64,000 nucleotides of DNA from Rikenellaceae bacterium. GTDB lineage: Bacteria > Bacteroidota > Bacteroidia > Bacteroidales > Rikenellaceae. The stretch lies in NCBI GenBank assembly GCA_015060165.1, contig SUZC01000002.1:1-64000 (forward strand), read 5' to 3'. This document shows, one piece after another, positions 1 through 7,010 of the stretch (positions are counted from its first letter, which is position 1; the number at the start of each line of letters is the position of its first letter). The notes under the pieces are model-generated. The model ran no database searches. It saw only the letters and a program-made list of their open reading frames with translations, and was not told the origin of the DNA. The translations under genes were made by a program, and so were the position numbers.

Positions 1-102
1 ATCGGCAACCGCACGTACTACCTGCCCGAAGATGTAGAAAGCATTGTAACGAAGGTGGAGGACAGACGAAAAGAAGCTAGATGGAAAGGGCGAGAAATCT
101 AA
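1..102 (+). CDS. HTH-domain protein, excisionase-like (3' end only)
   Basis: Only the last 33 codons are present, read in frame from base 1 to a TAA at 100-102. The visible tail (IGNRTYYLPEDVESIV, then a Lys/Arg-rich end) matches the C-terminal part of small MerR/excisionase-type helix-turn-helix proteins, where a 'wing' strand (the RTYY part) is followed by a helix. Such proteins occur in pairs downstream of integrase genes in Bacteroidales conjugative and mobilizable elements, and the next gene is a second one. The function (recombination directionality or regulation of excision) is inferred from family and neighbour. Confidence 0.6.
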   Translation: MGNRTYYLPEDVESIVTKVEDRRKEARWKGREI

Positions 103-132
103 TCGATGTATAACAATAAAACCAATTAGAAT

Positions 133-444
133 ATGTATCAAGAGATGAGAACTAAAGATGATGCGTGGATGCAGTCCATTCACGAGAGTATCGACCAACT
201 ATCGGAAATTCTCGATAGTATGCCAATAGATGGTTCAGCCTTACAAAACGATGATGAGTATTTATGCGACAAAGAAGTTGCGTATATGCTTAAAGTGAGC
301 CGAAGAACATTGAGCGAGTACCGAAGCAATGGCACATTGCCTTACTATGTGCTCGGTGGCAAAGTCCTTTACAAGCGAAGTGAGATTGAGCAGGCATTGA
401 AACGGGAGTACAACGGCAAGCACCTGATGAATAACAGCGGATAA
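133..444 (+). CDS. Helix-turn-helix (excisionase-family) DNA-binding protein
   Basis: A 103-aa protein. An acidic N-terminal helical region (about residues 1-38) precedes a winged HTH of the HTH_17/MerR-excisionase type: LCDKEVAYMLKVSRRTLSEY is the helix-turn-helix, GTLPYYVLGGKVLYKRSEI is the wing and following helix. This is the usual build of the small DNA-binding proteins that accompany integrases of Bacteroidales integrative elements. It lies 30 nt after the partial HTH gene, so the two probably share a transcript, and it is followed by a strong terminator hairpin. It probably bends DNA or regulates excision genes of a mobile element lying mostly left of the window. No integrase is visible, so whether the element is active is unknown. 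Confidence 0.75.
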   Translation: MYQEMRTKDDAWMQSIHESIDQLSEILDSMPIDGSALQNDDEYLCDKEVAYMLKVSRRTLSEYRSNGTLPYYVLGGKVLYKRSEIEQALKREYNGKHLMNNSG

Positions 445-536
445 GCACTCTATATTTTTGGAGGGAGTGAAATTTACCGCTTGCCCTATATTCATCTGAT
501 GCAAAATAATAGCGCCCCTATGGAATAGAAACAAGA

Positions 537-583
537 ACAGCATACAAAAGGGTTATCAATGCAAGACCCCTTTTGTATGCTGT
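537..583 (+). terminator. Strong hairpin terminator after the HTH genes
   Basis: A perfect 16-bp inverted repeat (acagcatacaaaaggg / cccttttgtatgctgt) with a 15-nt loop is followed by a T-rich stretch. It ends the HTH transcript and could also stop transcription entering from the other side. Confidence 0.75.
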
Positions 584-653
584 CTGTTTATCTTTTTCTA
601 CATTTTCGTCAGTCGTTCATTTCCGTTGCCGTCTGCATTCCTAAGTACAGACA

Positions 654-744
654 TTGAAAGGGGAAAGGTTTTCGGGCTGAATACTCTCCGTAGGAGGAAG
701 ATTCAGTCCGAAACGGCTTGCCGCCCCGACCTTTCAACTTTCAA
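654..744. ncRNA. Nested hairpin element, possible structured RNA of the mobile element
   Basis: The outer arms 654-669 and 729-744 are complementary at 14 of 16 positions. Inside them, 671-682 pairs with 701-712 (ttcgggctgaat with attcagtccgaa, one G-U pair), and its loop contains ctcc/ggag. The folding is read directly from the sequence. No promoter or family could be assigned; it could be a regulatory RNA, a transfer origin or a recombination-site structure. Confidence 0.4.
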
Positions 745-876
745 GGGCTGATGTACTACCTTCGCAGACGAGCAAAGGAAAGGGGCGAATGACGGAATCG
801 GGAAACTCATAATATCGCAGATTGATGATAGACCAAATCAAATATTACACTGCAATAATGAAAAACGCACCACCTT

Positions 877-907
877 TTTGCTCGTTCATAAAAAAGTTGT
901 ACCTTTG
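877..907 (+). promoter_or_regulatory. Bacteroidota-type promoter or att core (TTTG-N19-TACCTTTG)
   Basis: TTTG at 877-880 and TACCTTTG at 900-907 are separated by 19 nt, the ideal Bacteroidota -33/-7 arrangement. The same bases form GTACCTTTGT (899-908), close to the GTAnnTTTGC core reported for CTnDOT-type elements. No clear gene follows within 180 nt. Confidence 0.45.
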
Positions 908-1096
908 TTCCAAGATGAGTTGTACATCAATGCAAATCACGCAAGTATGTAGAAATCAGAACAGTTGCCAACTCATTACCTCGTTCTTGAACTTTCCGCA
1001 TAAACTTTTTATTCTTAGCGGATTATGAGATTATTCCAAAAATAAATAATATATTTGTAATGTTTCAGGTGGGGTAATTGTAGTAGTCCCTTTGCC

Positions 1097-2224
1097 TTGA
1101 ATTCGAAGATTGTGGCTGGATTGTATTTCCATATTCCTTTCTGTAAGCGTATATGTGCTTATTGTGACTTTTATCGTTCGGCCGATTTAAGTCTCATTGA
1201 TGATGTCCTATCGGCTATGGGAGCGGAGTTGGAAGAACAACGTGATTTCCTTCACGATAAAAAAATTGATACAATATATTTTGGGGGTGGTACACCTTCA
1301 TTACTTGAGCCTTGTCTGATGGGTGCGTTGATTGAGCATGCTGCTAAATTATTTGATTGCTCCGATGTTGTGGAGATTACTGCTGAGGTCAATCCTGATG
1401 ATATCACACCTAAATATGTTAAAGGGCTACGTGATGTGGGTTTTAATCGAATAAGTATAGGCGTTCAATCGTTTGACGATGAAGAGCTTCGATTTATGAA
1501 TCGCCGACATTCAGCGGCAGGTGCTGAATCGGCTGTGAAGATGTTGCAGGATGGTGGTTTTGAAAATATTACACTCGACCTGATTTTTGGCGTTGATGGA
1601 TTCGGCGAGCGTGTTTTGCAACGCAGTATAGAGAAAGCGTTGGAATTGGATGTGCAGCACATCTCGGCATACCATTTGACAATAGAACCCGCAACAGCTT
1701 TTGGCCGTCGTTTGGCAAGAGGTAAGATCAAAGAAGTAGCAGAGAGCCAAAGCGAGAAGGAGTATGCTTTGATTGAGAGTATGTTATGCAGTGCGGGTTT
1801 TGAGCATTACGAAGTTTCGAATTACGCTCGTCCTGGGTATAGGTCCAAGCACAATTCATCGTATTGGCGTCAGGTTGAGTATCTTGGAGTTGGACCCGGT
1901 GCTCATTCGTATAATGGTCAAGAACGTCATTGGAGTGAGCAGGCACTTCGGGAGTATGTTGCGGGACGAGAATATAAGAGTGAGATTTTATCGGCTGTAG
2001 ATCGTAGGAATGAGTATATTATGACTTTACTGCGCTGTGCAGAGGGTATTGATGTACAGGATTTTGAGGCTAAATTCGGTCGGGGAGAGTCGGTGGTGTT
2101 GAGGGGGTTGGCCTCGCGTTGGATCGAGTCGGGCGATTTGGTGTGGGAGAATAATAGATTATATATCCCGACATCGAGATTTTTAATTTCCGATGCGGTA
2201 ATCGAATCTTTATTTGATGCGTAA
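1097..2224 (+). CDS. hemW: Radical SAM heme chaperone HemW
   Basis: A 375-aa HemW (oxygen-independent coproporphyrinogen III oxidase-like family), a radical SAM protein thought to bind heme and deliver it to respiratory enzymes rather than act as a true HemN. The cluster motif CxxxCxxC is at about residues 16-23 (FCKRICAYC), followed by the SAM-binding GGGTPS, the GVQSFDDEEL segment and the C-terminal GVGPGAHSY region. The track start is TTG 1097; a GTG at 1112 would give the more typical beginning 'MAGLYFHIPFC', so the start is uncertain. A -7-like TATATTTG lies at 1050-1057 without a good -33 box. The gene begins immediately after the mobile-element terminus, so its native promoter may have been displaced. 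Confidence 0.9.
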   Translation: MNSKIVAGLYFHIPFCKRICAYCDFYRSADLSLIDDVLSAMGAELEEQRDFLHDKKIDTIYFGGGTPSLLEPCLMGALIEHAAKLFDCSDVVEITAEVNPDDITPKYVKGLRDVGFNRISIGVQSFDDEELRFMNRRHSAAGAESAVKMLQDGGFENITLDLIFGVDGFGERVLQRSIEKALELDVQHISAYHLTIEPATAFGRRLARGKIKEVAESQSEKEYALIESMLCSAGFEHYEVSNYARPGYRSKHNSSYWRQVEYLGVGPGAHSYNGQERHWSEQALREYVAGREYKSEILSAVDRRNEYIMTLLRCAEGIDVQDFEAKFGRGESVVLRGLASRWIESGDLVWENNRLYIPTSRFLISDAVIESLFDA

Positions 2225-2563
2225 TTAACGATTTTACTTTGGAAATTTGACTTTTACCCTGCCAGAAAATAGGGTAGGTGTAACTATGGCTCATATTTTG
2301 CGCAAGAAGAGCCTGAAAAAGCAATTAATAAAAAATATTAATTTATTGTTAAATTATTTTATGAAATCACTTCTTGCGCGATTAATGTGCTGAAATATAA
2401 ATATAAAGTATTATCTTTGCAGCGCATTTTAGACCATAAAACTTCACTTGTACTCGGATTTAAGTAAATTCGATGTGGCTTTGTTTTTATATGTTTGGTC
2501 GAAAAATGTATATGTGTCAACGGAAAATTGATTAGAAGATATATATTAATTTAAGTACGATTT
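2225..2563. other. 339-bp intergenic region upstream of the glycogen locus
   Basis: No coding potential is seen. It contains a 10-bp perfect inverted repeat (gcgcaagaag 2300-2309 with cttcttgcgc 2370-2379) around an AT-rich 60-nt loop, and two -7-like boxes: TATCTTTG at 2412-2419 and TATGTTTG at 2490-2497. Neither has a good -33 partner. If the first is used, the glycogen transcript has a leader of about 140 nt. Confidence 0.5.
2412..2419 (+). promoter_or_regulatory. -7 element TATCTTTG of the glycogen locus promoter
   Basis: An exact match to the Bacteroidota -7 consensus TAnnTTTG. No TTTG is present at the expected 19-21 nt upstream, so the promoter is weak or needs an activator. The start codon is 145 nt downstream. 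Confidence 0.4.
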
Positions 2564-5500
2564 ATGAGTAATACGAATCAGATGCCCAACTATCTATTTG
2601 AGGTTAGCTGGGAGGTATGTAACAAAGTTGGCGGTATCCATACGGTAGTCTCTACCAAGGCATTGACTGTCAACAAGCTTATGGGCGATAATTATATGGT
2701 TATCGGTCCCGACTTGATGCAGGAGGGTACCAATCCTGAGTTTGAGGCAGATGCTGCTCTTTTATCGGATTGGCGCGAGAGCCTATATGCTGAGGGTATT
2801 CGCGTGCGTATCGGTCGCTGGAAGGTTGCCGGTAGCCCGATTGCAATTTTGATTGATTTCAAGTCTTTCATCTCGCAGAAGGACGAGGTGTTGAAGCATA
2901 TGTGGGAGGATTACCACGTTGACTCTATCTCAGGTCAGTGGGATTATATCGAGCCTGTGTTGTTTGGATATGCAGCCGGTATGGTTATCAAGTCTTATGT
3001 TGACAACTTCTGCTCTTCAGCAGATAAGGTTGTAGCCCATTTCCACGAGTGGATGACAGCTTCAGGTGGATTGTATTTGCGTAAGCACTCTCCATACGTG
3101 GCAACATTGTTCACTACTCACGCTACTGTGGCTGGCCGTTGCATTGCCGGTAATGGTCTTTCGCTTTACTCTGATATGCATAAGTTCAATGCTGACGAGT
3201 TGGCTCGCCGTTACAACGTGATGGCTAAACACTCTATCGAAAAGATGTCAGCTTTGTATCACGATGCATTCCTTACAGTGAGCGAGATTACAGCCAACGA
3301 ATGTAAGTATTTGCTTGGTCGCGAGGTAACTCACATCACACCTAATGGTTTCGAGAACGATTTCGTATGGCAGGGTGAGGAGTTTGCCGAGAAGCGTGCA
3401 GAGGCTCGTAAGTCTATGATTCAGGTTGCAGAGGCATGCTTGGGTCATAAGTTCGAGAAGGAGCCTTTGATTATAGGTACAAGTGGTCGCTACGAGTATC
3501 ACAACAAGGGTCTCGATATCTTTATGGAGTCGTTGAAGCGTTTGGCATCATGTGCGTTGGATCGCGAGATCTTGGCATACGTTACAGTTCCTGCTGCCAA
3601 CAATGGCGCACGTGCCGACTTGGTTCGTCACTTGCAGGATGCTTCGCAGCCTATCGACGCTAATCAGTGGCGTTTCTCAACTCACTACCTCGACAATATG
3701 CAGTGGGATCCTGTAACACAGGCAATCAAGGGTAGTGTGTTGGAGCGTGAGGGTTCGAAGGTTAAGGTTATCTTCGTGCCTTCATATTTGAACTCTGCCG
3801 ATGGCGTATTCAACAAGAACTATTACGAGATGTTGGTGGGTATGGATATTACCGCATTCCCATCATACTACGAGCCATGGGGTTATACTCCGTTGGAGTC
3901 AATCGCATTCTCGGTTCCTACACTCACATCTAACCTCTCAGGTTTCGGTCTTTGGGCTGTTAAGCATGCAGACCACTCAGGTGTTGAGGTTATCCGTCGT
4001 GATGATAACAACGATGCTTACGCTGTTGAGCAGTTGGTATCGGCTACATTGCGCTTTATGCAGCTTTCTGAGGCAGAGGTTGAGGCAGTTCGCGCGTCAG
4101 CACTTGAAATGTCGAAGAAGGCTTTGTGGTCGAATTTCTACAAGCACTATCAGCGTGCGTACGCTGAGGCTATGGAGAATGCAGCAGCTCGAATCAATAA
4201 TATCTCAGTTGAGGATGGCGGTAGTTCTAGCGAGCAGATTAACTTCGTTCGCCAGCAGCTTACCTCAAACAAGCCCTCATGGCACCGCATGATGGTTGAG
4301 AAGCGTCTGCCTGCACGTTTGAGTGCATTGGAGACTATCTCTCACAACTTGTGGTGGTGCTGGACTCAGGATGCCCGCGATTTGTTCGAGAGTATCGACG
4401 CAGAGTTGTGGAATAAGGTAGACCGCAATCCTATTGCTCTTATCGATAAACTCCCCATTGAGCGTATCAACGAGTTGGAGAAGGATAAGGATTTCTTGAA
4501 GCGTTTGGATGCTGTAGCAAAGCAGCTCGATGATTATATGTCGGAGAAACCCGACGAGAAGAGCGCAAAGGTGGCATATTTCTCAATGGAGTATGGTTTG
4601 CACTCATCGTTGAAGATCTATTCTGGTGGTTTGGGTATCTTGGCAGGTGACTACTTGAAGGAGGCATCTGATAAGAATGTTCCGATGGCAGCCGTAGGTT
4701 TGTTGTACCGCTACGGATATTTCACTCAGCAGCTCTCTTCACAGGGTAGTCAGGTGGCTAACTACGAGGCTCAGAACTTCAGCAAGTTGCCTATCTCGCC
4801 CGTACGTGACGAGTCTGGTAACTGGGTTACAATCCAGATTGCATTCCCAGGTCGTACTTTGTCGGCTCGCATTTGGAAGTGTCAGGTAGGTCGTACCGAC
4901 TTGTTCTTGCTCGATACTGATTACGAGGCAAACCGCGACGAGGATCGTCAGATTACATACTTCCTCTACGGTGGTGATTGGGAGAACCGTTTGAAGCAGG
5001 AGCTCTTGCTTGGTGTAGGTGGTATCCGTGCATTGCAGAAGATGGGTATCAAGCAGCAGGTTTATCACTGCAACGAAGGTCACGCTGCATTCATCGGATT
5101 GGAGCGTTGTCGCAACCTCATCTCGAAGAAGCGTTTGTCGTTCTCTGAGGCTATGGAGGTAGTGCGTTCGTCATCACTCTTTACAACTCACACCCCAGTT
5201 CCTGCAGGTCACGATGCATTCCCAGAGTCGATGATGCGTCAGTATATGTCGCACTATCCCGATGTATTGGGTATCACATGGGAGCAGTTCATCAACTTGG
5301 GTAAGACTAACCCTAACGATGTGAACGAGCGCTTCTCAATGTCGGTATTGGCTTGTAACTTGTCTCAAGAGGTTAACGGTGTGTCTTGGTTGCATGGTGA
5401 GGTATCGAAGGATATTTTGGGTAATATGTGGCCAGGCTACTTCAAGGATGAGTTGCACATTGGCTACGTAACCAATGGTGTTCACTTCCCAACATGGGTA

Positions 5501-6811
5501 GCATCTAATTTGCGCCGTTTGTATGAGCGTTATTTCCCGAAGGGATTCAACGGTCACGTATATAATATTCCAGAGTGGCAGGGTGTTCACAAGATCGATG
5601 ATGCCGAGTTGTGGCAGGAGCGTATTGCGTTGAAGACTCGCTTGATTAACCACATCCGTCAGCGTTATAGCGATCCTAAGCAGGCAAGCTTCGATTCACC
5701 ACGCCAGATGGTTCAGGTTGTTGAGAGCATTCGTCCCGATGTGTTGACTATCGGTTTTGCTCGTCGTTTCGCAACTTACAAGCGTGCTCACTTGCTCTTC
5801 ACTAACTTGGAGCGTTTGTCGGCATTGGTAAATAATAAGGAGCGTCCTGTACAGTTTGTGTTCGCAGGTAAGGCTCACCCGCACGATATTCCTGGTCAGG
5901 ATTTGATCAAGCGTATCGTTGAGGTTTCTAAGATGCCTGAGTTCTTGGGTAAGATTGTATTCTTGCAGAACTATGATATGGAGTTGGCTCGTCGTATGGT
6001 TCAGGGTGTTGACGTATGGTTGAACACTCCTACCCGTCCTTTGGAGGCTTCGGGTACATCGGGCGAGAAGTGTGTGATGAATGGTGTGATGCAGTTCTCT
6101 GTTCTCGACGGTTGGTGGGTCGAGGGATACAAAGAGGGTGCTGGATGGATGCTTCCTATGGAGCGTTCATACGCCGATCAGAGCTTCCAGAACGAGTTGG
6201 ATGCCGAGATGATCTACAACACTATCGAGGATCAGATCGTACCTCTCTATTACGATCGTGGCGAGGATGGTATTCCTCACGGTTGGGTTAAGAGCGTTAA
6301 GAACTGTATCGCCGATATCGCATCGAACTTTACAACAAACCGTATGCTTATCGATTACGAGGAGCGTTTCTATAATAAGTTGGTAGAGCGTAAGGCTCGT
6401 ATGGTGGAGAACAACTACCGCGAGGCTCGTGAGATCGCAGCATGGAAGCGTAAGGTTTCGGCGGCTTGGGACGATGTTAAGATCCTTGGCGTTCAGCGTG
6501 TCGAGTTGGACAACGAGGCAATCTTCGTTGACAAGAAATATCTCTATGAGGTTACTTTGGATGTTGCTAATCTCTCGGCTGATGATTTGGGCGTAGAGTT
6601 GGTAGTGGCTAAGCAGATTGAGGCTGGCGAGAGCGTTAAGGTTGTTGCCACTAAGCCGTTGGCTGTTAAGAATGTCGATGGTCGCGAGGTTACATTCTCT
6701 ATCGATTACACACCTGCACGCACAGGCTCATTCGATGTAGCGTTGCGTGTATACCCCAAGAACGATCGATTGCCACATCGTATGGATTTCGCACTCGTTA
6801 AGTGGGCATAA
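2564..6811 (+). CDS. Fused GT3 glycogen synthase and GT35 alpha-glucan phosphorylase
   Basis: A 1415-aa bifunctional protein. Residues 1 to about 545 are a glycogen synthase of the eukaryotic-like GT3 type: LFEVSWEVCNKVGGIHTV at the N-terminus matches animal/yeast glycogen synthase, and the E-x7-E catalytic motif is EPWGYTPLE (E437, E445). A Ser/Gly-rich linker (about 545-572) joins it to an alpha-glucan phosphorylase: the DUF3417 start (LPARLSALETISHNLWWCW), then the GT35 body with EASGTSGEKCVMNG, whose K1169 should be the PLP Schiff-base lysine, and a C-terminal beta-rich domain. The first half should extend alpha-1,4-glucan from a nucleotide sugar, the second should release glucose 1-phosphate. 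In many Bacteroidota these are separate genes. It heads the glycogen locus; heavy AAG/GAG/CGT use suggests high expression. Confidence 0.9.
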   Translation: MSNTNQMPNYLFEVSWEVCNKVGGIHTVVSTKALTVNKLMGDNYMVIGPDLMQEGTNPEFEADAALLSDWRESLYAEGIRVRIGRWKVAGSPIAILIDFKSFISQKDEVLKHMWEDYHVDSISGQWDYIEPVLFGYAAGMVIKSYVDNFCSSADKVVAHFHEWMTASGGLYLRKHSPYVATLFTTHATVAGRCIAGNGLSLYSDMHKFNADELARRYNVMAKHSIEKMSALYHDAFLTVSEITANECKYLLGREVTHITPNGFENDFVWQGEEFAEKRAEARKSMIQVAEACLGHKFEKEPLIIGTSGRYEYHNKGLDIFMESLKRLASCALDREILAYVTVPAANNGARADLVRHLQDASQPIDANQWRFSTHYLDNMQWDPVTQAIKGSVLEREGSKVKVIFVPSYLNSADGVFNKNYYEMLVGMDITAFPSYYEPWGYTPLESIAFSVPTLTSNLSGFGLWAVKHADHSGVEVIRRDDNNDAYAVEQLVSATLRFMQLSEAEVEAVRASALEMSKKALWSNFYKHYQRAYAEAMENAAARINNISVEDGGSSSEQINFVRQQLTSNKPSWHRMMVEKRLPARLSALETISHNLWWCWTQDARDLFESIDAELWNKVDRNPIALIDKLPIERINELEKDKDFLKRLDAVAKQLDDYMSEKPDEKSAKVAYFSMEYGLHSSLKIYSGGLGILAGDYLKEASDKNVPMAAVGLLYRYGYFTQQLSSQGSQVANYEAQNFSKLPISPVRDESGNWVTIQIAFPGRTLSARIWKCQVGRTDLFLLDTDYEANRDEDRQITYFLYGGDWENRLKQELLLGVGGIRALQKMGIKQQVYHCNEGHAAFIGLERCRNLISKKRLSFSEAMEVVRSSSLFTTHTPVPAGHDAFPESMMRQYMSHYPDVLGITWEQFINLGKTNPNDVNERFSMSVLACNLSQEVNGVSWLHGEVSKDILGNMWPGYFKDELHIGYVTNGVHFPTWVASNLRRLYERYFPKGFNGHVYNIPEWQGVHKIDDAELWQERIALKTRLINHIRQRYSDPKQASFDSPRQMVQVVESIRPDVLTIGFARRFATYKRAHLLFTNLERLSALVNNKERPVQFVFAGKAHPHDIPGQDLIKRIVEVSKMPEFLGKIVFLQNYDMELARRMVQGVDVWLNTPTRPLEASGTSGEKCVMNGVMQFSVLDGWWVEGYKEGAGWMLPMERSYADQSFQNELDAEMIYNTIEDQIVPLYYDRGEDGIPHGWVKSVKNCIADIASNFTTNRMLIDYEERFYNKLVERKARMVENNYREAREIAAWKRKVSAAWDDVKILGVQRVELDNEAIFVDKKYLYEVTLDVANLSADDLGVELVVAKQIEAGESVKVVATKPLAVKNVDGREVTFSIDYTPARTGSFDVALRVYPKNDRLPHRMDFALVKWA

Positions 6812-6851
6812 TTTCTCTTTACTATCAAGTAAATTTTCAATATTGAGTCAT

Positions 6852-6874
6852 CCGGGCGAGCGAGTCTCGTCCGG
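6852..6874 (+). terminator. Hairpin between synthase-phosphorylase and debranching genes
   Basis: ccgggcgag (6852-6860) pairs with ctcgtccgg (6866-6874) through one G-U pair and a 5-nt loop. No U-tract follows, so it may be a weak attenuator or an mRNA-stabilising structure. Confidence 0.35.
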
Positions 6875-7010
6875 GCTGATTCAAAATCTATCAAATTCTG
6901 GGGGATATAAATTTTGGGCGATAGATTAATTTATTAAGGTAAAAATTAACCAAGTTGCCAAAATTTTTATTAACTTTACTGAAAATAAATAATTTTTCAA
7001 AAACTTTAAT

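Larger units (their letters stand above)
445..1096. other. 652-bp non-coding mobile-element terminus upstream of hemW
   Basis: No convincing gene is present. The stretch holds the terminator hairpin at 537-583, a nested hairpin element at 654-744, a promoter-like/att-like sequence at 877-907 with an 8-bp direct repeat (agttgtac at 895-902 and 918-925), a -7-like box TATATTTG at 1050-1057, and GTCCCTTTGC at 1086-1095. The short ORF 822-1028 has no recognisable domain. I interpret this as the end of an integrated element abutting the chromosome at hemW. Confidence 0.5.

Noticed and set aside
822-1028. 68-aa plus-strand ORF (or a 37-aa version starting at 915 after TACCTTTG)
   Set aside because: Composition (Cys, Phe, Ile rich without pattern) and lack of any domain suggest chance reading of an AT-rich mobile-element end.
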